64,000 nt of DNA from Hippopus hippopus (Eukaryota; Mollusca; Bivalvia; Cardiida; Cardiidae): the NCBI GenBank assembly GCA_946811185.2, contig OX328096.1, positions 68,013,345-68,077,344 of the forward strand, read 5' to 3'. The position numbers and the translations under genes were made by a program. The number at the start of each line of letters is the position of its first letter. Position 1 is the first letter of the stretch. The notes under the pieces were generated by a model. That model did no database searches, had not been told where the DNA came from, and saw only the letters and a program-made list of their open reading frames with translations. This document shows, piece by piece, positions 54,690-64,000 of the stretch.

Positions 54690-55335
54690 CGGACAGTGTA
54701 CACTGAAAATTAGACAACACAAAACGTGCAATCTGATGTTGGGGTTACACTATGCGACTTTTTTTAGAGGACGTATTATGGCTTAAATACACTTGCTTGA
54801 TGGCAGTTTGGACGAATTTGTTCGACTCATTTTTTTGCAGACAAAGAATTAACTCTGTACCAAAAGACATATGTTATTATGACCCCTGGGGAGGGGCTTT
54901 TGAAAACGTCGTTGGAAAAAGAAAAAATGTTGATGACCAGCATTTTCTCCTTTTCCCATAGTGCTTTCTATCCAGTCAAAGACAAATCCCGCCATTTTAG
55001 CAACATCGAATTTGTCGTCTGCAACTGCTTTCCAAATGGACAAGTCTGTCATTTTGTCGTCTGGTAAAGAGTTACAAGTGTTTGACCTGCTGTTCTATCA
55101 ATTAACTCTTTACCAGACGACAAAATTTAAAACTTGTCCAAACTCAAAGCATTGGCAGACGGCAACTCAAATGTGCCTCGAATGGCAATATTTGTCTTTC
55201 ATGGGGTAGAAGACATTGTGGGAAAAGGAGAAAATGTTGGTTACCAGCACTTTCTCCTTTTCCCACAATGTTTTCAAAAGGCCCTTCTTCATCAGGGTCG
55301 TTAAAACTCAGGACTGTGTGGTAATGGATTAAGAG
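54690..55335. repeat. MITE-D and two adjacent MITE-C copies
   Basis: MITE-D 54695-54757; MITE-C 54848-55077 and 55098-55335, in opposite orientations and only 20 bp apart. Confidence 0.8.
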
Positions 55336-55479
55336 TAAATCTACAGACTCTTGTTACATAGACATGGCGAAAATAATTGAGAAAATTGCAGACTATTTGG
55401 ACGTCTTGCAATACCAAGGAAGAATTACGCTAATCGAAACGTTAGAGACCTAGGCCCATTCTTATCAACCATTCTGTAA

Positions 55480-55915
55480 ATTACATTCTTGATTGATTAT
55501 ATGGTGTTTAACACCGTTTTCAACGCTATTTTCATTTATATCGCGACGGCCAGTGCACCTACTTATGCTTTTCTGGAGTTTCCGTTTCCAGTACTTCCTA
55601 CAATATTCTTCCCAAGCCAGTGGCTGTTATCTCACATAACCATCGTCGAAACGATGATCAGCAGTCAGCGAGGAATGAATTCTTTTGCAATGACTATCAT
55701 CAATCCTCGGAAAGAAATTGGCCAAGCTTGGGATTTTTTCCGAATCAGTGACCACTGTGCTCAAGTCCTGTACGCTACCGACAGCGCTACCTGGTCTAGG
55801 CAAATTACATTCTTAGTTTTATTCTAAATTTAGAAAAAAAAACCCATAGTTCTGATTGGCTAAATGACTTGATTCAGCTTATCAGAAATTGCGTTACTTT
55901 TAAATCTGGAAAACC
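55480..55915. repeat. SINE-E copy and F foldback
   Basis: SINE-E 55480-55800 (minus) with a damaged head; F element 55825-55915. Confidence 0.7.
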
Positions 55916-56469
55916 CTTGCGTATTGGTTCTAATAACAATGAAATTCATAATGGTTTGTGAATACGCACATCAAACCTGTTACAGTTATGTTGAAATTAC
56001 AAAGACTGGCTACCGAAATGGTTTGACAAAAAACAAGATCAATACTGCCTAAATTAATATGTTCACCATTGTAATAATGCATGTTTTTCACCAGTATTAC
56101 ATAATAGAAAAGATGTATTTTTTTCTCGAACAACTGTCTGCTTTGTCACAATTGCAAATGGATTCTTCTCCCACATTTTCTCATTTTCGATGGAATTCGA
56201 GGCTCTTATAGCACAATTAGTATAGCATTCAATAAATCAGAGTAAGTTTACGAAGAATCAAATGAATTTCTGTCTGGCGAATTCTACTTTATCCTTTTAA
56301 ACTCCATTTAGGTTTGATTTATTTTGCAAAGTTTTGGGAAGCGTTCAAGTACTCGAGTATTGCCGTCCGTCTGTCCACACTTCTCACCCATGTAAGTTTT
56401 TTTTTACCATTCACGCTCAATTCCTAGCTGTTGAAAATTTGAATGCCGAAATCTTGCTTGCATCAATAT

Positions 56470-57025
56470 ATATGACCCATATTCTGCGAAAAGGGGGTTT
56501 CATGCATCTGCAAACAGTACCAATCCATGTCAGTCCGCGCAGTCCGCAGTTCACTAACACTAGATCTACTAACTGTATACATTGTTACGTAGAATTCAAC
56601 GTTCAAAATCTTCAAATGATTATTTGACACGAGTTTTCGAACGTCCTTAGTAGCCGGGCTTTAAATTTGCTTGCACTACGGTGTAAAGAAATAATTCCGG
56701 ACGCATTACCGTTAACAGGATATACCACCATTTTTAACCAAAAATAGTTTTCAAAAATGGTGGTATGTCAAAAGTCACAAAATGTAGAAGGCATCAATTT
56801 CACGTCAAATTTCTTGATAAAGACAAAAGCCGATATATTGAAATAGAGTAAATATTTCTAAACTGTGTATTGACGTAAACTATAGTTTGTAAAGTATTTC
56901 TACGAATTAAACAATATGCATATCACTTTGTTTTTCGCCATGAGGCAAACCATTTTTAGAAACATTGTGATAAAAGGAGAAATTGATCATAAAGAGCAAT
57001 TTCTCCTTATGTCACAATCTTTTAT
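56470..57025. repeat. MITE-B fragment and short foldback
   Basis: MITE-B fragment 56475-56560. Hairpin 56958-57020 (aaaaggagaaattgatcat / agagcaatttctcctta). Confidence 0.6.
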
Positions 57026-57339
57026 AATGTATTCTAATACTTTATCTTAGTTTTCTTTGACTTTTACCCAAATTTTACAGTAATGTTTGCAAAGTTTTCT
57101 GAGCAAATACGTTTAATAATCATGTGAGATGAATTGATAGATCTGGATTTGTACCAGAGGAAAAAGGACAACTAGAATCAGTGCTGTTGGGAAATTCTTG
57201 TATTCAGCAATTACCTGAGTGTATTGAACTGTCCTCTGTATTGAGCAGTCATCTATATAGAATAGCCGTCTGTATCTCGCTTCCAAAGATACAGTCATTA
57301 ATTGAAAAGAGTATACATATGTGTTAAACAGTCAGCTGT

Positions 57340-57672
57340 CCTAGAAGACCAATGAATTTTGCTCTTCAGGTGGTTTTCGGGGAGAAAATTGACAAAATTC
57401 CCACCTTAGCTCACACACTGTTTTTGGTTGACGATGAAAAAAACCCAACTCCTCTACTTTCAGTACTTTGATTTGATAAACTTTTCTAGTCAAAGCAATG
57501 TTATTTACAGTCTTAATTTTCTGTCTTAGTAGGCCAATTAAGCTGGCTCTTCGGGTGGTTTCCAAGGACAGAATCGACAAAATCTTCTACCATAGTTCGC
57601 ACTCCATTTTTGCGTTACTCCTCTACTTTCAGTACTTTGATTCTATAAAACCTTTCTGGTCAAAGAAAGGTC
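57340..57672. repeat. Direct duplication of a roughly 150-bp unit
   Basis: 57340-57505 and 57525-57672 share ctcctctactttcagtactt and ctcttc(a/g)ggtggtttyc, diverged by point changes. Confidence 0.75.
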
Positions 57673-57824
57673 AACTTGTCAATTAGATTAATAGACTGGG
57701 ATATATGAGACGGTTCCTGGGAACATTGGGTCCTGTCAAGATGGTGTAATATGAGTCCCCACAATTCCTGTCCTATTACCCTTAGCCTGCCAAATTAGTC
57801 AAATAGACCGGAATATACGAGTCA

Positions 57825-58685
57825 TACTTTCAAGCCGATAGTAAAAATCCAAATGTTGCTGTTTCAAAGGTATATTTTGGGGGAGAATATCTCCTTATCG
57901 GACAGTGTGGATCGAAGATCACGTTCTGTGCAGTCTGATCTTGTATCTACACTGTCCGCAAAAGGTCCTTGAGTCGCGCTTAGCAGCCAAAGGGTTAAAA
58001 TGTCTTCATAGCGAAGAACAAATAGAAAGAAAAGAGCCTGACCCTGGTAGTGCTAAATAAATAAGTCATACTTCATGAAAAGAGGATTTAATGTATTTGC
58101 AAAATTTATATACTCAGGTCAGCCTGCACAGTCCACGCAAGCTGACCTGGGTTGAAACTTTTTGCTATTGGTAATTTTTCTGCATGTCTAAGGACCATTC
58201 TCCCTCAGGATTCAGTCTGTTGTTAGAAAAAATGAACTTTATGGATCTATAATTATTTGATGGCAGGCGTGTTTTAAAGCATCACTGAGATGCATTAATT
58301 AAACGATAAATTTCCGTGACGCACCGTCATTGTTTACAGCTTCGATCGTCAGCCAGTTTTCTTCTGACCAATGTTCGGTTTCTAATACAAATCTCCGTGT
58401 TTCTTTTTTTCAATTACACCATATATATCGGTAAATTATCCATGTTTACACAAAGGACTGATTTCTGTACCATTCTAAATTGCTTGAAATTTAACAGCGT
58501 TTTTGCTCACCGGCTGTAGACGGGCATCTTTAATAGAACGTACATGCTCAGTCAGTACAAATATGCAGATATTGCAATTTTCAAAGGTTTTTTTGTCAGA
58601 TTACCTGGCGAAGTAGATGACAGTGTAGATACAAGATCAGACTACACTCTCTGTGCCGTCTGATCTAAATCTTACTGTGTCCGCA
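57825..58685. repeat. Long MITE-D, MITE-B and MITE-D copies
   Basis: Long MITE-D unit 57825-57995, MITE-B 58068-58305, MITE-D 58612-58685. Confidence 0.75.
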
Positions 58686-58689
58686 TAAG

Positions 58690-59835
58690 CCTCTTAAATC
58701 CAGGCGCAGCCCTACAAGGTTTAGAAAGATATAATGTACCTGTCTATTTCAAACTCTTACGCTCGACTTTTGTTTGGCTGAGCGTAGAACAAAATTTTCC
58801 CAACAGCGCAAAAGTCCATATTAAAAGAAATAGATATATGGTTTATTTTTTATCGTCAATTTCATAAAGGGATATATTCAGAGTTTTTACTCTCACCAAA
58901 CTTCAAAAATGTTTTATCGCTGAATTAACCGATAGCTGGCACATCATTATTAAAGAAGAAAAACAAAAGCAAGAAAAAATATTTTTCAGTGGTATTTGCT
59001 TAAATGGCTACGTACTTCCATAAATGGCAACCGTAGCCTCTTTAGATATTTATAGATTTCGCGCCACAGTTTCCCAGAGACTTGTGGGAATATCACATGA
59101 TCAATATCAGTGGTCGAGTACAGGATTGATATTCAAATCGGTACGATGACGTCATATCTGATGTAATGAAAGTAGACGGAGTTACCGATTGCAAAACGAA
59201 GTTCCTGTTACTGAAACGCCCAAAATTGCACCTTTTTTCATCTAATATGCGTACAACTTTTACTATTGCAAAGAAAACAAAAATATTTACCAGCATCTGT
59301 TGGTATTTTAAATTATGATTTACGGCTTGGAAAGTAAAATGCCCCTCTAAATCCATTTGAAAATGAAAAAAGTATCTGTGTTGCTAAGAAGGCTAATCAA
59401 AATTATTAATTTTCTGAAAATGAATTCAGCTTCATGTCTAAGTAATGAAGTTTATATTCTTTATTTATTTTCTTTGAAGCTCACACTGATTAGTTTTACC
59501 ATCAAAGGCTTGTAAAAGCTGAAAAACAAATTTTTCCAAGAAAGATGTTTGATTGAGCCTATAATTAATTCAGTTTAAATAGCATTGCATTTCAAAACCA
59601 ATAAGACCTGCATGCAATATTAGCACAAAAAACAAACAGCATAAAGCATGAATCAGAAGGCGCATTGACGCTAGATTCTGCGTTCAATTTGTAATGATTT
59701 TTTGCTGGCATGCAGAAAACCAATCAATTGAATGCAATATCTATTGAATGAATCAATGGACTGTATCTTGAAGCAGAATTCTTACCTCATTATCTCGAGC
59801 AAACAAAGTTGAAGCACTGAGACCAGTTTGAAATA
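58690..59835. other. Gene-free stretch
   Basis: No named repeat and no ORF that I can support. Confidence 0.5.
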
Positions 59836-59837
59836 AA

Positions 59838-60990
59838 AAATTGAGCCATGCTCTGTGAAAAGGGGCTTAATGCATTTGCAAAAAGATTCGCAGTCCGCAC
59901 AGGCTGACCTGGGTCGAAACTTTTTGTTAGGGGTCAATTTTCTGCATGTTCAAGGAAGATTCTATCTCAGGACTCAGTCGGTTGTTCAACAAAGCGGATA
60001 TTATGGATCGGCAATTATAATATGATGACTTGCTTTGTATAATGCACCTCGGGGATGCATTTAAGCAGCTTTTGACAGTGTGCTGCTCATGTAAACATGA
60101 ATTATGGATCATATAAAGGTTTTAAGCCTTCAAGTCTTTACCAGACAGCAAAATATTTAAGTTATTCATATTGAAAGCATTTGCAGACGCACAACTTGAA
60201 TGTGGCTCAGGTGATGGGATTTGTCTTTGATAATGTAGAAAACAATTTGGGAAAATTCGAAAAGGCTGCTCTTTCACACTGAAATCATTTGCAGACGACG
60301 AATTGAATTAAATGAATGAATTTGTCTTTGATGACATAGGAGAAAATTCGAAAAGGCTGCTCTTTCACGCTGAAATCATTTGCAGACGACGAATTGAATT
60401 AAATGAATGAATTTGTCTTTGATGACATAGAAAATGTTGTAGGTTAAACAACCACTTAAAGGGAAAAAACAAAACCAGCCGATTGCAAAAAAAATCCGAA
60501 ATAATGCGGTTTTTGCTTGGAAAAATTCACAGTATTGGGCAGCGTAGATCAAAGATCAGACTGCAAGTTCTGTGCAGTAGGATGTTCATCTGCAATGTCC
60601 ACACATGGAGATTGAGTCAACCTTAGCAACCCCAGAGTTTCGTTTTTATACATGGTTACAAGTTAGAAGCTGTTATATGAAAGTAAGGGAAAAATTGCTT
60701 GTAATGAGCAATTTCTCCTCCTTCAACAATGTTTTAGAAGTGGTTTGCCGACAGACGAAGAATAACCTTAATTACCAGACAACAAAATTACAGACTTGTC
60801 GAAATTTGTAACATTTGCCGACGACAAATAAGATGTAATTATAACAAAGGATTTGTCCTGTCCTTATAAGAGTTGAAATCATTGTGGACAAGGGAGAAAA
60901 TGCTGGTTATCAGCATTTTCTCCTTTGCTGACAATGTTTTAATAAGTCTTCTTCAAAATACTTGCTGGTACATATATGGTAAAAGAGTTT
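59838..60990. repeat. MITE-B, MITE-C with 90-bp tandem duplication, MITE-D
   Basis: MITE-B 59838-60092. MITE-C 60130-60440 carries two nearly identical units of about 92 bp (attcgaaaaggctgctcttt) at 60253-60436. MITE-D 60535-60603. MITE-C copies at 60640-60740 and 60765-60990. Confidence 0.7.
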
Positions 60991-61199
60991 CGCGCTTATA
61001 TTATCAGATAACGTCTTGTATCCCCCCCCCCCGCATTAAAATAAGTTGACTGTCTTATTATACTGATTTTTGGTTTGTACTCGTACTCTAGTACGGAAAG
61101 TTGCACAATTAGTGGCCCTTGCTCCTGGAGGGTCATACTAAAAGATGCCATGGAAGATTTATACAACATGGTTATGCCATGTCAAGGCGTATCCTAGAA

Positions 61200-61445
61200 A
61201 GAAGTGAAGGTTCGTTTGTATGGTATTTTCAACATAATTTCAATTATAACACGGCGGCCAGTGTACCTACGCATGCTTTCCTATACCAGTGCAATGCACA
61301 ATATTTTTCCCAACCCAGTAGCTGCTTTCCCACAAAACCATCGTCGAGGCCATGGTAAGGGGTAAGAGAGGAGTGAATTCTGTTGCAACGACGATTATCA
61401 TCCCTCGGAAAGAAATTTACCCTGCTTGAGATTCTTACAGTTTTC
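61200..61445 (-). mobile_element. SINE-E copy lacking its tRNA head
   Basis: Body cggcggccagtgtacctac to the ctcggaaagaaatt end; the head is missing at the high end. Confidence 0.7.
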
Positions 61446-61754
61446 CTTTTGCAAGACACCGTAGAAATCCAGCCTAGCGCTTCGGAAACCAAGTAAAGGC
61501 GTGATGAAGCGAGCAGTTTTATCCGTATGTCTGAATAATTTTTGAAAAAATGGCGTAAAACACCAGCTTATCAAAAGAGCGAACAAACGAACCAACGGAC
61601 GGACGGACGGATAACGAGCAAGCGACCAAACAAAAATTATTTATGAGAATTACATAATCTCTTATTTTAGACTCAAAAAGGTCTAGATGACAATATGCAG
61701 TACCATCAATCTTTGCCTATCCAAGATAATTGTGCAGTTACAAAATACAAGTCT

Positions 61755-62730
61755 ATAAACTTTACCAAAAGTCTTTACCCGACCAAATTGCAAGCTTTTG
61801 CAGAATGACAAATCATAATGTGACTCAAATGGTAGAACTTAATATGTGATAGGGTATAAGAAAAAAAAAAAAACATTATGGGGAAAGGAGAAAATGCTGG
61901 TTACCAGCATTTGCTCCCTTTCCCAAAGTGTTTTTTTTTTTAACAGCTTCTTTCTCAGAGTCGTTAAACTCGGTACTGTATGGTTAAGTGTTAAAACATT
62001 AATCTTACGTTTTACCGGGTCCCGTCGAGCGAGGCTTTTTTTGTGGTTTTACAAACTACATATACGTACATTATAGAAATAAATGCGTTTTTCTCAGTGA
62101 TATGAAAATTACATGTACAACTATGCATGTTAAATTTTACGCCTCATATGTTCCATGTAATGGTAAATTTAAAGGTTTGGTGAAAAATGCAATCGACTTT
62201 ATAATATTTTCATAAAGTAAAAATGAATTATAGAAGTAAATACGGTTTTCTCAGCGATGTGTGAAATTGCATGATAAATTGCACATCTGATACGTTATAC
62301 ATGATTGTATATGTACAAACTTGGTGAGAATGCCCCAGACTACAGTAATTTAACCCTTCTTTATGAGCATTTTATTGTGAGTGTATGTAGAATACCTAAT
62401 AACAAAAAATATTTTTTTTAAAATGAATTACAAGGAAGAAACCGTACATTTAATTTTCTCAAGTTAGCGTTTTATTGCTGTTGAAAAATGATTTATTTTG
62501 TCACGTGTTATTTCAACCCTGTACCAAACGCTCACGTAGTTTTTACGACCTTGAGGAAAGAAGCTTTGTAAAACATCAATGGAAAAGGTCAAAGTCCTGA
62601 TAATCAGCATTTTCTCATTTCCCTACAATGTTTTTCATCTTTTCAAAGACATCTCCCACATTAAAATTATCGTGTGCAACAGCTAAGAACGTAGACAAGT
62701 GGAAGGTTTTGTCGTTTTGTAGAAGTTAAA
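61755..62730. repeat. MITE-C copies and a diverged duplication
   Basis: MITE-C 61755-61995 (centre 61880-61926) and 62513-62730. 62080-62310 holds two diverged units with cgtttttctcagtgat. Confidence 0.7.
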
Positions 62731-62814
62731 CCACACGAAAGATGGTACCATAATAATGTAAACTAATCGTGGGAAGAAACCGTGTTTTTAAAACATTATC
62801 CTGCTAAAAAAATG

Positions 62815-63985
62815 AAATGAAACTTTTAAGCCGATTGTAAAAACCCAAAATTTGCAGTCTCAAAGGCATTTTGTTGTGGGAAAAATATGTCGTTATCGGA
62901 CAGTGAAGACCAAGATCAGACTGCACGTTCTGTGCAGTCTGACCTTGGTCTACACTGTCCGCAAAAGGTACTTGAGTCGCGCTTAGCAGCCTAGGTGTTG
63001 AAGTAAGCCATGCTCTAGTAAAAGGGGTATAATGCACTTCCGTGATGCATAATTTAAAGCATATCATCACATAATTATGCATCCATAAAATTCATTTTGT
63101 CTAACAAACGACTGAATAATGAGGTAAACTGATCCCTTGACATACAGAAAATTGAACAATAGCAAAAAGTTTTGATTCAGGTCAGCCTGCGCGGACTGCG
63201 CAGGCTGACCTGGGTCGATACTTTTTGCAGATGCATTAAACCCCCTTTTCACAGAGCACGGTTCAATTACTCTTTTAAAATGGATAACAACGAAGAAGAC
63301 AAAGTTTAATAAAATTTCTCAAGTTAGTGTTTTATTGCTGTTGAAAAATGATTTGTCACGTGTTTTTGCAGCCCTTTACCAAAATCTCACGTGTAATAAT
63401 AGTTATGGGTTCATAAAATCCACTATTGTTCTAACAACCGGCTGAATCCTGACGTAAATTGTTCCTTGGACATGCACGAAATTCACCAAAACAAATAGCG
63501 GACTGCGCAGGCTGACTTGGGTCGATACTTTTTTTTTCCTCAGATGTCTATAAGCCCATTTTCCCAAAGCATGACTCATAAATTTGAGATTTTGGGAAAA
63601 AAACAACAAAACTTTAAATCGCAATATCCTGGTTTGTTCCTCTTCTGTTACGTATAATAGGTTGACATAACGAAATTATCAACTGCTCACTTTCTCTTGA
63701 AGTGCAGATACATGAGCTTACATGCTTGGACTAAATTAGGTATGAATTTTTAATACTTTATTAAACAATGTATTCCTTAAATGACGCTGGTGAAGATGAC
63801 TTTTGAAAACATTGTGGGAAAAGGAGAAAATGCTGATAATCAGCATTTTCTCCTTTTTTCCGACGATGTGTTCAACCGTTTCAAAGAATTACCTAATTAT
63901 TTAAATCACATCTGATTTGTCGTCTGCGAATGCTTGGAAATTGGGCAAGTCTTCGATATTGTTGCCTGGAAAAAAAAAGTTTAAG
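62815..63985. repeat. Long MITE-D, two MITE-B copies and MITE-C
   Basis: Long MITE-D 62815-63000; MITE-B 63003-63268 and a shorter one 63390-63575; MITE-C 63745-63985 with a perfect centre at 63815-63862. The ctcaagttagtgttttattg segment at 63310-63370 repeats 62455-62515. Confidence 0.75.
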
Positions 63986-64000
63986 GGTAATGTTTTAGAG

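Overview
The window looks like non-coding animal DNA, most likely from a bivalve mollusc. That guess rests on the AT-rich, intron-scale gene-free sequence, the tRNA-headed SINEs and the very dense MITE-like foldback repeats with GC-rich palindromic centres; no marker gene fixes the species. I find no convincing host gene in either flank.

The centrepiece is one complete 15,725-bp mobile element (26699-42423). It starts 5'-AG, is flanked by a perfect 6-bp target duplication (gacgcg) and sits inside a copy of a host MITE. Its long terminal inverted repeats are 4.95 kb on the left and 3.39 kb on the right. These are Polinton/Maverick hallmarks, and the element encodes an intact protein-primed-type family B DNA polymerase of 1368 residues. 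However, I see no integrase, packaging ATPase, protease or capsid gene. The other genes are a CCHC zinc-knuckle protein, two orphan proteins (218 and 220 aa), a 68-aa zinc-ribbon-like protein, and very small coiled-coil or Cys-rich proteins encoded inside the inverted repeats.

Layout of the element, left to right: terminal hairpin; subterminal repeats; 62-65-bp minisatellite; 148-bp array of paired stem-loops; gene L1 (119 aa, minus); a decayed cassette; second minisatellite; gene L2 (104 aa, minus); gene L3 (88 aa, minus); AT-rich short repeats; 218-aa gene (minus); PolB (minus); divergent TATA promoter; CCHC gene (plus); zinc-ribbon gene (minus); divergent promoter; 220-aa gene (plus). The right inverted repeat then mirrors the left, with R3 (88 aa, identical to L3) and R1 (78 aa, divergent from L1) but no L2 or decayed cassette.

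The most striking signal is at the 3' ends of the small genes. Each is followed by a 6-bp stem with a TTTC loop (AGCCCTTTTCAGGGCT and covarying versions), then ACCCA or AACCA, then a CACGAAAG-like purine block about 12 nt on. This is the layout of the metazoan replication-dependent histone mRNA 3' end (SLBP site plus U7 element). Four cassettes also share a TATA box, a consensus CRE (TGACGTCA) and, in three, a CCAAT box. The 218-aa, 220-aa and CCHC genes instead have AATAAA signals. My inference is that the element times its small genes to S phase by mimicking histone genes while its other genes use ordinary polyadenylation.

The flanks (1-26692 and 42430-64000) are a mosaic of repeat families that I name here: MITE-A (about 265 bp, ends like cacgcgaaaaggggcattcgg-type arms), MITE-B (about 255 bp, ends like agccatgctctgtgaaaagg), MITE-C (about 230 bp, ends like accctttaccaaacgac, centre a gaaaatgctgg/ccagcattttc hairpin), MITE-D (about 65-180 bp, agtgtagatcaagatcagac foldback), SINE-E (tRNA-headed, tail like tggtgtttaacgccgttttc) and F (short foldback around ctgattggct). 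Positions are approximate to about 10 bp for repeats.
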